From Apostichopus japonicus (taxonomy: Eukaryota > Echinodermata > Holothuroidea > Aspidochirotida > Stichopodidae), in the NCBI RefSeq assembly GCF_037975245.1, contig NC_092579.1:9729001-9793000 (forward strand): a stretch of 64,000 nt of DNA, written 5' to 3'. Below are positions 22,519 through 33,900 of the stretch, one piece after another. Every line of letters begins with the position of its first letter. Within the stretch, counting starts at the first letter, position 1. The notes beneath the pieces are model-generated. The model had not been told where the DNA came from and did not search any database. It saw only the letters and a list, made by a program, of their open reading frames with translations. A program made the position numbers and the translations under genes.

Positions 22519-22908
22519 TGGTTTAGAGGCTGTTCATCCTGGAACGCCATTTTCATGCTCACTTATATGATGTGATATCTGCTGTTTGCTTAACAAATTC
22601 GAATAATTGAAATGAGACTGAAATAAATAACTTTGATTTGTTTATTGTGCAAATCCCGACATTCTTTACATTTCGAAAGACGCAGTTTCAAGTTCAGTAC
22701 ACTGAAGGTTTCGATTCTCTATCTGCCTTCAGTTTAGGTAAGATCTTGGGATATTCATCCCTAGATATCGCTGGATATTGCTAGAAATCCATACAGCACA
22801 GTGTTCTTGGAATGTCTTGGGATTTTTCGGGCCTGATCTTGGGAAATTGCAAAATCGGGAGTGGTTACACTCCATTTAGGTCAGTGCACGTATGGCAAGC
22901 CGTTTTAA

Positions 22909-24079
22909 CATTTACCTCGCAATTCGACTTAAGTCGAATACATTTCACTTAAGTGGAATTCAATATCACTTAAGCAGAATACTATTTAACTTACGTGGAA
23001 TTCTATTTCACTTAAGTGGAATACCATTCCACTTAAGCTTAATTGTATTTTACTTAAGCTGAATTCATCAACTTGTCACTGCATCTTACTTAAGCTTAAT
23101 CTATTTCACTTAAGGGGATTGTATTTCACTTAAGTGGAAATGCATTTCACTTAAGTGGAATTGTATTCTACTTAAGTGGATACAATTCCACTTAAGTGGA
23201 ATTTCCTTTCTATTTCACTTAAGTGGAATACAATTCCACTTAAGTGAAATGTGATTGGATAGTCTATTTCACTTAAGTGGAATGTGATTGGCTAGTCTAT
23301 TCCACTTAAGTGGAATGTGATTGGCTAGTACATTCAACGCCAAACTTTGCCCATGCCTTTGCGCGCCATTATAAACAACTTGCCGCGATTGTGCACAATG
23401 AATATCGGCTGTCCATCGGGATCCAGCTAGCACTTAACATCCGTGCAAGGTGAGTACGTAGGCCTACATACCTGACCTGGTACCAGATGAATACCATTAC
23501 CAAAATAACATTACCGAACATTACCCTAAATTGTATTTATATATAAGCCACATATCAACACTTCCACTTAAGTGGAATTGTATTTTACTTTGGCAGAATA
23601 GAATTCCACTTAAGTGAAATTGACGAGCAAAAGATATTATTCCACTTAAGTGAAATTGTATTCCACTTAAGTGGAATACAATTCCACTTAAGTGGAAATG
23701 CATTCCACTTAAATGGAATTGTATTTCACTTAAGTGGAAATGCATTTCACTTAAGTGGAATTGTATTCCACTTAAGTGAAATAGATGGGCTATTTAGCTT
23801 AAGTGGAAATGTATTCCACTTAAGTGGAAATGTATTCCACTTAAGTGAAATACAATTCCACTTAAGTGAAATACAATTCCACTTAAGTGGGAGGCATATC
23901 CACTTAAGTGAAATAGAAATGTCCATTTCCACTTAAGAGAAATGGAATTCTACTTAAGGGATATTGAATTCCACTTAAGTGGAATACATTTTACTTAAGT
24001 GGAATAACATTTCACTTAAGTAGAATGTATTCCACTTAAGTGAAATGTATTCGACTTAAGTCTAATTGCGAGGTAAATG
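22909..24079 (+). mobile_element. TTAA-flanked palindrome-array element
   Basis: TTAA lies at 22905-22908 and 24080-24083. Immediately inside, 22909-22956 and 24032-24079 are 48-bp terminal inverted repeats (CATTTACCTCGCAATT...) that differ at one position. A TTAA duplication is the mark of piggyBac-like and a few other DNA transposons. There is no transposase. The body is about 37 copies (hand count) of CTTAAG, mostly as CCACTTAAGTGGAA or CACTTAAGTGAAA, spaced about 18-40 bp, in two blocks (22930-23310 and 23562-24060) around a non-palindromic core at 23330-23560. Confidence 0.85.
23251..23451 (+). promoter_or_regulatory. Promoter-like core of the palindrome element
   Basis: Three GTGATTGG boxes (ATTGG, inverted CCAAT, at 23254, 23287 and 23320) are spaced exactly 33 bp apart and alternate with CACTTAAGTGGAA palindromes. 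A TATAAA follows at 23370-23375, 46 bp after the last box. About 75 bp downstream of the TATA box CAAG|GTGAGTA is a near-consensus splice donor at 23450. This is the order of a Pol II promoter plus short first exon. The leader has only a tiny open frame, so any transcript is more likely a spliced leader into something downstream, or noncoding. Confidence 0.5.
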
Positions 24080-24096
24080 TTAAAGGGCTATATATA

Positions 24097-24103
24097 TACA
24101 TAT

Positions 24104-24160
<57 letters not shown>
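24097..24160. repeat. (AT)n microsatellite
   Basis: An uninterrupted alternating AT run of about 60 bp lies just right of the palindrome element. Confidence 0.95.
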
Positions 24161-24163
<3 letters not shown>

Positions 24164-24553
24164 ATCACTTTCCGATTCTTCTTCAACTTTAGTCCTATTT
24201 CTAAACCCTTCGGGGGAAACTTCCATCAGCTTGTCATTTTGGATCGATGAAGCGTTCGGCACGTCGCTACCAGAATTGGAACAAACTTTTCTGTCTTCTT
24301 CTGCCTTCAGGAGGTTATCGTCTGGTAAGCCTTTCCTGATCTGGTAAGAGTTAGACTGTACTTAACTCGGAGGTGAGATGGAGGCTTTCATGTCCATAAT
24401 GAGACTAGAGTAGGGATCTGAATCGGCTACAGGGGCTTGGGATTCCAGTTTATTGTCTCTGTCTGATGTTTCGTCATCTTCCCAAGTCTCTTCCAAATTT
24501 AAGTCTTCTGGAGGTCTCTCGGTGAGCTGTTCCATGGTGGACACCATAGGTGG
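24150..24553 (-). pseudogene. Orphan acidic reading frame interrupted by one stop
   Basis: I do not recognise this gene. On the minus strand a good acceptor (TTTTTATGGACAG) at about 24554 leads into a frame with MEQLTERPPEDLNLEETWED and a stop (TAA, 24360-24362). The same frame then continues open for about 70 codons through GLPDDNLLKAEEDRKV and NDKLMEVSPEGF to an ESESD run that dissolves into the (AT)n repeat. The composition (Asp/Glu-rich, Ser/Pro) is protein-like, unlike the neighbouring DNA. It may be one or two exons of a host gene disrupted by the repeat, or an exon ending just before the TAA. Confidence 0.4.
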
Positions 24554-24569
24554 TTCTGTCCATAAAAAG

Positions 24570-25550
24570 AGTATGAAAGAAAATTACTAGATAGGAATAC
24601 ACAAGCCATGTAGACGTAAGAACTCTGCATAAAGTGTAGATCATGCATGTTACATTTGAAGACTCGAATGAGTCAACGATAGCCAGTAATTTTAAGGGCG
24701 AAAACGGATTGCTTTTGGCGATAGGAGGGGGTGGGGGATTAACACTTTCTTGGTGGGAGGGAGTCAGAGCCACAGACAGAGATCTAAGAACATTTAATGA
24801 TTTCCCTAACTTATGTAATGTCAGAAATGTCAATTTTTTTTATTATTATTATTTATAACCCATCTACTAGTGAAATGTCTAGTATTGTTGTATCAACTAC
24901 AGTAGTTACAGAATATTATTATAAAATGTAAAAAAAAAAAGGAAAAGGTTTTGATTGCAATAGATTTACAAGCTATATTACAATGGAAAGACATGAAGGA
25001 AAAATTCATAAAAAAGATGATTTTAGAAACAAAGTTTAACAAACCTCAGTTAATTTGTTGTGAATGGTTGAAAAACAGTGCTATCAGACCAGGCTAGATT
25101 TTTTATGCCACTTTTAATTTGTACGGGAACGACCCATTAATTTGCCGAGGTTCATCGGTTTAGAGTGACAAGACTATTTAGTCTAATACTTTATCCATTT
25201 AGCTGAGTTCCTCAGATCCAGCACAAAATCACAAAAAGATATTTACCTGTCTCAAATGACATGTTTACAGTGGTAGTACAAATTTGTCAACTTTTGGATA
25301 GATGGTGTTTAATTTTCTTTCAATGGGTGCAAGGGTGTTGTTGTTTTAATATCAAGTTAAAGGAACATGCTTTGGTTGAGTGAGAATTTATGTAAAGCAA
25401 TGGGTTAACAAAACTTAACATTAACATTAAAGCCTGTTCTAGAAGAGCTGATAACATCATCAAGTTAGCCTTTAAAGGAACATATCGGAGGTTTAGCATA
25501 TTTTAACAGTGAATAGCTTGGAACTGGATCAGCAGTGTGTGAGTGTAAAA
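24570..25550. other. No gene recognised
   Basis: AT-rich sequence with short homopolymers (poly-A near 24930). No exon, RNA gene or clear repeat was identified. Confidence 0.4.
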
Positions 25551-25555
25551 TCTCA

Positions 25556-26505
25556 AATTTAGTTTAGTTTAGTTTAGTAGAAAAAAGGATCAGTAGGGAC
25601 ACTTAAGTCCCCATCAAGGACCCTATAAAGAGAGGGAAAAAACTGAAGACACAAACACTCAGACCCGATTACAATGCTTAAAGTGCTTGTCCAAAGCATA
25701 CTTAAACCCATTGACACTACTTGCAAGTACAACTTTCTCAGGCAAATCATTCCACTCATTCACAACCCTATTAGAAAAAAAGTTATGCCGAATATTATTC
25801 CTACTATGCGACTTTTGAAGTTTAAGACAATGACCTCTTGTACAACTACTGTTTGCCAACATGAAAAAGTCAGTAAAGGATAAATTGTCGAAACCATACA
25901 CAATCTTGAAAACCTGGATCAAGTCCCCACGTGACCTCCTAAGCTCCAGTGTGGTGAGATTCAACAGTTGTAACCGCCTATAATAAGGAACCCTCTTTAA
26001 GGAACTAATCATCCTAGTAGCCCTCTTCTGGACATTTTCAAGTACTTCCTTATCCTTAGCAAAGTAAGGGTTCCAAGCCTGCACAGCATACTCCAGATGA
26101 GGCCTAACCAACTGCTTATAAAGCCTAACTACGATGTCCTCTTTCAGAAAACTGAAGTTCCTCTTGATCATACCCAAAACCCTATTACCTCTTTTAGCAG
26201 CTTCAAGACAATGTTTAGAAGGTTGCAGAGATGAGTCAATGTAGATACCTAGGTCTCTTTCAACAGAGACCTCCTCTAAATCCACACCATTAAGATTGTA
26301 TGTAAACTTTTTGTTACTACTACCAATGTGCATTACCTTACATTTATCAATATTAAAAAGCATTTGCCACCCCTGAGACCAGGAAAAAACCTGATCCAAA
26401 TCCATTTGAAACTTCTCATAGTAGCTTTTGGAAGAGACCTCAGAATACAATTTAGTGTCATCAGCAAACTTCTTAGCTTTACACAAAATATCTCCGTCGA
26501 ATTCA
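25556..26505 (-). mobile_element. CR1-like LINE, 3' part of reverse transcriptase
   Basis: A minus-strand frame of 290 codons (26531 to 25659) starts at the catalytic box [13 protein letters not shown] and contains [17 protein letters not shown], the [14 protein letters not shown] block, [14 protein letters not shown] and the C-terminal NEWNDLP motif typical of CR1-like elements. It lacks the endonuclease and the front half of the polymerase (5' truncation, boundary near 26505). The 3' end at 25556-25579 is four TTTAG repeats (CTAAA on the element strand), the usual short tandem tail of this group. This 3' half is open and well preserved. Confidence 0.85.
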
Positions 26506-27005
26506 CACCAATGTGTCAAAGGATGGATCATTCTTATCGTAATGGTGTAGGTTTGATATTTTTACGGATTTAAATATAAAATCATAGCCCTGCCCTTGTG
26601 AATGTAAATATGTTGCAATTACCATCAATTCTGTTTTAGCGCAATTTGTCTCAGATTATTTCACCTTCAAATTGTCCTGGATGTGAAAAAGTTCCAGGAC
26701 ACTGGACACTTAATAGGCATTAATTAATGGAAAATAGCATTCCAGTAACATAGACATGAACAACAACAAAAAACCAAAATGACATTTTATTCTCTTGCTC
26801 TCTCTCAATCACATTCATTGTGTTCTCGTCTAAAAAAACTTCAATAGAGCATAAAGCTTATTAGAAAAAAAGTTCAATGTAACCAGTTGATACGAATGTC
26901 ATCACGGTGTTTTAAGGTAATTTCTAAGTAGACATTCGGCATATGGTATATTCACTCAAACCTACACATCTCTCCTCCATCAGTTAACACAGTTTCCTAC
27001 ATTTT

Positions 27006-27335
27006 GTATGGTTTGACAATTTATCCTTCACTGACTTTTTCATGTTTGCTAATAGTAGTTGTACCAAAGGTCATTGACGTTAACTCCAAAAGTTACAAAG
27101 TAGGATTAATATTCAGCATAACTTTTTTTCTAATAGGGTTGTGAATGAGTGGAACGGTTTGCCTGAGAAAGTTGTACTTGCAAGAAGTAAAAATGGATTA
27201 AAGAAAACTTTTGGACAAGCACTTTAAGCATTGTAATCGGGTCTAAGTGTTTGTGTTTTCTGTGTTTTTTCTCTCCTATAGGGTTCTTGATGGGGACTTA
27301 AGTGTCCCTCCTGATCCTTTTTCTACTAACCTTAA
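27006..27335 (+). mobile_element. CR1-like LINE 3' fragment, plus strand
   Basis: The sequence from TTATCCTTCACTGACTTTTT through AATAGGGTTGTGAATGAGTG to CTTGATGGGGACTTAAGTG and TTTCTACTAA is the same family as 25556-26505 in the opposite orientation. Only the last third of a kilobase is kept, and the reading frame is broken. Confidence 0.8.
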
Positions 27336-27930
27336 CTAGCCAAATATGCTGTTCAATTCAGGAGTAAGGACTGGAAAGGTAACTATATACGTAATATGTC
27401 TGACAATGATATGCAGCTCAATGCATAGTAAAGCCTTTAATATTGCTGCAGTAGCGACCGAATATGAAACACTGTTTAAGACACAGGATTATATGTAAAA
27501 TGTTGCACTTACACAACATCACAAAGTACACTTTGAACAATTCAAATTTAAAGGCCTTATACATGTCAAAACAACAATTTTAACATATGCATGCGCAAAT
27601 ATATGTATGAATAAGCAGATGCTAATTGAGACTACAAGAACATCCAAAAATTCTGCTTTAACTGGTTTGTAAATTTGATAACAAAAACGTAAAAAGTGGT
27701 AAATTTGACATATCAAAGGGTGATATCATCAGTCATCTTCCCATTTGACTTCTTTAAATCTCATATTAATAAAATTTAAATAGTCATAGCTGTAATCATT
27801 CCTTTAATTGGATATTACTTTTCATCGAACATCGATATTTCATCACGACAGATCAAGAATTAACATCTTAAATTGCCTTCGTCTGTTCTTTCCCTTGTCC
27901 ATCAAAGACATGAACAATCATAGACCACTG

Positions 27931-30900
27931 TCATCTGACGCTTCCAATGCATAAAGAGGCATTGGTACCGCCAAACCCAAAAGAGTTTGTGAGTCCAATC
28001 CGTCTACCATCTCCCAGCCAAACCTGAGATTTATTAGGCACATAATTCAGATCAAATTCATCGTCTGTCTCTTCTAGATTAATTGTTGGAGGCAGCTGAC
28101 CCTGGAAGAGAGGAAAATTGGAGATGAAAATAAAAAAATACTTTAGGGAGGAGTAGAAATAGTTTAAATAACTTCACAGTGGTACTAAAGATTATGTATG
28201 TATGTATGTAGTTTAGATCCTCCTGCAAGCAGGAACTCGCGAAGAAGCCATCCGCAAGCTGACCGAAGTCAGTCTCTTACATTCATATTTAATGTCCATG
28301 ATTATGAATTGTCAATTGTCAACAACTCTGTAACTGGACGACATAAATTAATCTTTGAGTGACTCGAACTCGGGATCTTATGATTGAAAGGCACCGGCGC
28401 TAACCACTGAGCTAACACTCCAACCAGCAATCGATGCTCAATGTGAAGTGTAGATTTAAATTATATTTTAACACGGAAGATAATTAAGCTTATTATCACT
28501 TACATGTTGACATGCTAGTACAGTGAATATTGCTTCTAATGCTCCAGCAGCACCTAACAGATGACCCGTCGCTCCTTTGGTGGAAGACACAGCCAGGTTG
28601 TTGGCATGGGAACCAAAGACAGACTTGATTGCCCGATTCTCAATTTCATCGCCTGTAGGAGAAGTGATGAAATACTTGTTTATCATCCAGTGCCACATTA
28701 ACAACCTCTGGTGATCCTACAGCACCATATTCTTTCCACATCCCCATTAAAGTGTGAATGCACAACCCAAAACTAGAAGTCTTTCTTGGCAGTGTTCACA
28801 GCAGTCTGTGACCTCAGGGGGATGCTTCACCTTTCAAGCCCCTTGAATTTGGGGGGCCTTAAGCACTGATCTGATCTTCCCATTGCATAATCTGGTACTG
28901 ATCATACCCATTTGTACCATATTTTGACAGTTACCTGTCACAAATAATCAGCATGGCAAATTACACCTCAACAATTACCATGTGGCAGCCACTTTCTCCT
29001 TCTGTTAAATCTGCTCAGATACCTCATTCTTTTAGAAGAGATCAACAGTCATTTTGGGTCATTGGGTTAAAATTTTAAGCAATTATTTGTGAGCTACTCT
29101 TCTTCCTGGCCATCTCTTGTGAATTTGTTCTTTTGCTGATTGCGTTCTATCCCTTTCTTATTTCCTTTTTATTACTTTTCAGCTTATTCTCTGTCCTGTT
29201 TCTTTCTTTCCTTATATTTTGTAAATATCTTTTGTTGAATTGAGATTCTTATCATTCTTCACTATTTTTTTGGGGGTTCTATGGTCACTAGCCTTATTAA
29301 CAGAATCACTATTTTCATACTATGTTATTTTATTTCTGTGCCGTATGTTATAGTGTTTTTTTTCTGTACAATAATATGAGATATAAATCTGAATGTAATT
29401 GTTAATGAACATGTTCTGGTCAATTTGTTTAGTATCCAGAGTTATAATCTTTCTCATCTGGTAATTCACAAAATCACCAAAAATTAATCTGCAAATGTAA
29501 AATGTCCCTTAAAAATGTATGACAACTTATTACGGTACCATCGGGAGCAATAAATATACAGTTAATGTTTCAAACTCTATAACCAATCATTGCCCCATTG
29601 GGTGCATAAAAAACTTAGTCTCTCATTAGAGTACTAGCAAATTTTCCAGGAAATGAATTGGACTTCTCAAATCTGTTAAATTTAATGGAGTACTTCAAAA
29701 TATTAAGAAATCCATTCACCAAGTGCAGCCACTGGTTAAAGCAGTAAACAGTTTGGAGGGCGGGACAGGAGGGAAGAACTACTACTTGCAGCAAGCAAAC
29801 AGGAAATTTGATCAAATAAAGGGCACAACTCTCTTTCCAACCAAACTACCCTAACTCAGTGCTGTGATTCTCTCCAACCCAATAACCCCATCCCCCCTCC
29901 ATCTTTGTGATGTGATCAGATCTTGATGTTAACAATTGCAATGAATTTTATTAAACTTACTTCAACATTTCTAATATATTTGACATTTATTAATGACTAC
30001 TCCCTTTAAATGGTAAACATCAAACTGGAATGTAACTGCTGTTTCATTGGGTGTCAAACCCACTACAATACTTTCACCTTACCTAGAGGTGTTGAAGTTG
30101 CATGAGCATTAACATATCCAACATCCTCGACTCTGACACGTGCATCCCTCAGGGCAGCCTTCATGCATCGTTGTGCACCGAATCCATCTCCCCTAGGGGC
30201 GGTGATGTGACTGGCATCACCTGTCATTGGATGGGAAAAAGTTTAATTTACAAAACTAGCAGAGCTTGGGACAGTAGTAACTAGACTTCACAGGACAATG
30301 TATCATACGTTAACTCATTTGTTTACATTAAATGTAAAGTTGTAAGTGGTAAACCAATGTAGAACATGAAATATGGTCCTTTATTTACTGGTACCATTAG
30401 CATTGAATTTCCTGCATCTGCATATATCAAACTAGACTTTTACAGGGAGAATACTGAAAATGAGTACTTTAGTTCTCAAAAGAAACAAGAAAACACATAT
30501 AACAATAATTGTGCAATAAATTAATATACATGTGACCATCAAATAAATTTGTAAATATTCCAATAGAGAAAAGGAACCAGTAAAATGATTTTGTACAAAA
30601 AATGGCAAAGTTGTAATGAGTCTTTTGAGAAACTAAAGCTTTGTTGATATTAGACTCCCTTGTGATTTTGATTTTTTTATGTTTCTAGCAAAATATCCCA
30701 TTTTCCTTGTTTATTCTGTTTGATTCACAGCACTTTGTTATCATCTATTATTCTAACAAGATTCCTTTTATTGCTACAAATGTTGTTCAACCTCACCTGA
30801 AAGACCGTAGCCGAGTATCTCTGCTAGAATGTTTGCCCCTCTACTCTCCGCATGATTCCACTCCTAAGTGAGAGAAAACATGACAAGTGTTAGCTTTAAA

Positions 30901-33900
30901 GAGTAAGATAAGAAAGGAAATTATCAATTTAAAGTTTACAAATTGATTGTTTATTTGTATCAATGGCTTTCCTATACCTGACATTCCAACACTCAGAGTC
31001 TTACTGGGCTTTACAATAGTTTGTAAAATCTCCTGGGTTCAGGTACCAACCCCCTGGGTTTTGTCTTTTCAAATCTTTCCAGATTTACAAATTTAGGGGT
31101 TGACAGGTCTGTCAAATAACTTTCAATGGTTAAACTGTCAAACCAAGACACACAAGCTGTGAACAATTCAGCACGTTGCTGTCTGAGCATTACACAGCAC
31201 CACATCTATGGGTCCTTTATAGAGTATCCCAAAGGATGCAGCCACAATCCAGTGCACACAACTATATACACAAGCTATATACATAAGTCCCTGTTTATAC
31301 ACCTGGTTGCTAAGAGGCAATTGAGCTAAAGTGCCTTGTACAAGTAAACAATACTTTGATCTAATCGATCGTGGAATCCTGCCACTAAGCAACATCCATC
31401 CTCCCCTCCCCCACCCCCACCCCCACTATAAACTGTCCCTACCCTTGATCTTGCAGACACACATACTACTAGTAGCTAAAATAAATCCATATTTCAACAG
31501 GCAAATTGTTGACTGACAATTGTAACCATCTAAATATGGGTATTTTTGATTGATCAGATCAACCTTAGCAGACCAAACCTCTAATATGAGAACTGCTGCC
31601 CCTTCAGCCATCACAAAACCATCTCTCCTTGCATCAAAAGGTCTGGAAGATTCTTGTAGTCTGTCATTATACTTGGTGCTGAGAGCACGTGCCCTGGGAA
31701 ATATAAATGATAAGGGATCAAAGTTTTTGACCAAGGATCCTAAATGTCTACTCAGAGGGCAGCACATTTGTATTCTTTGCTGTCACATGTTTTTATATGT
31801 TAATCATCCAAAGAGCTGTTAAATATAGTTTACTGTAGAAGATTACTATAACATCCTAACATATGGGCACAACAAGTATATTCATAAATTCCATCGAATC
31901 TGTTTCCTTATTTCAGCATTTACTTCTGAGAATATAAAGACAGTTATTGTCTAGCTGAAACATTTGCTAAGGCATGCCACACCGACAAAACTGTGATAAA
32001 TAATAAATTATTATTTGATCCTTAACCATGACATGAATACATTGTTATTATCATGTAACACTTTCACTTAGTCATTTTTTTTCTGACAAAATAATAACAA
32101 TATTTATGAATAGTTAAGGATAAAATTTGTTGGTAAAACAGATCACTTGTGAAGATATAACTATTTAACAGGTTTCAGCAAAGTAAAAGATGTTTTGCCA
32201 TCTTCACATTTCTATCTGTTAGATTTTGTTTTCTTCCTTTTGACAGATACAGAAGAAGAAAAATCTGATACTAGTCTTGAGGAAAAAAACAATCACTTGC
32301 ATTTCTTAATACCTTGAAAAGCCTGCCACTGCTACCGGACATATGCAGGCCTCCGCTCCTCCTGCTACCATGACCTTAGCATCACCATTGCGGATAAACC
32401 TCATGGCATCACCAACTGCGTGACAGCCTGTGGTGCATGCAGTGGACACACAGTGGTTAGGTCCCTATGAGAAAAGGAATACAAAATAGTTAGAGAAAAC
32501 TTCCAGATACTACCAGTGGTGTTAGCAGATGGGTCTCACCTGGTGGGGGTGCATGGAAGGAGCAGCTACATTATGTAGAGGGGCAAGAGTTCTCATATAG
32601 GTCATGACAGATGTGTACATAACAGATCTATGAGATATATAGTATACACAGTAATCTGGTGGGGAAGGGGCCCTGTTGAGGAGGGAGAGGAGTAGTACCA
32701 TCGTGGAGAGGTAAGGGCGATGGGTACAACCTCTACCTGTCGATTTTGTATTATAGCAAAAATTGGCAACAAGTAAATACGTGTCTTATTTTTTCTAAAC
32801 GAAAACAGAAGATTTAATGAAGTGAGACATTCGATACATCTCAATCATGGATTCTTTATAGATCTGAATAGGAAAGAGGCCAAATAACCACATGGCAGAG
32901 CACAGCAGAAGGGATTATTTGATTGTCCCCTTCTGATTCCTTCCTTTCTCTGTGTACATCACTCTTACCTGGAAGCCATACCTGATGCCAATGTGTCCAG
33001 CTGTGAGATTAGGTAAGATCCTTGGCACAAAGAAAGGACTGACTTTGCGGTACCCCTGTAGACAAATGGAAAACAAAAGGTTATATTAAAGGATGTCACT
33101 GGTTCTTTAAACTAATGTCACTGGTAATGATACAGTGACTTAATGGGGGACACTAATTGGTATCATGGAGAGAGAAGAGGAGAATAAAGTCTTTTCTTTC
33201 TGCACTATGTGCTGAACTTATTGTCACAGGTAATGATGATACAGTAATCTATAAAGAAATACAGACGTTGTCAGGGATGGCATAAAGGGGGGTGGGGAGA
33301 AAACAAGAGAATGTCTCAACTTTTTGCAGGCTATGCTGCAAAAATGACTGCAGTTCTATAAGTTTATACAAACCAAAATGTCTCCCACAAGAAAAACCTG
33401 CAAATCCTTCCTTGTTCCCTTACACATGCTGATCCATTCAAGTTCTATCACATTGTAATGTGTGATTGAATTAATGTTGGCGTCAACTGTGCGTGTGTGA
33501 CGGTGTTAACAATGTTTATGCGTGTGTCGGTTGTGCGTGTTGCTTGGGATGTGTGTGGTGCATGATTTGTTTGAATGGTGCGTGTTGCGCATGTTTTCTT
33601 TAAATAGGGTTTGGAACGGATTAGGAGGCAGTTATTACTTAGAGTATATAAAGACAAGACGTGTCCTGTTATATTGGTATTAATTTGTTTGTAAAGATAA
33701 GATATCTTGGTAAGACTACTTTGAAGTTTGGCAACAAATACACTTTGACGTAGTGACAAATATTGCCCTCTGGTGACTGGACTCTTTATTTATTTGTTAA
33801 ACACATAAACGTATAACTGACCAGTAAGTGTTGTTCACTGCATGTTCTAGATTGATGCAAATCAAAATCATTTCTTTTCATTAAGGAAAATGGAACAAAA

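Noticed and set aside
33454-33760. Possible solo LTR in OXSM intron 5 (TGTAATG...GTGACA with a TATATAAA)
   Set aside because: No matching target duplication and no polyadenylation signal in the right place.
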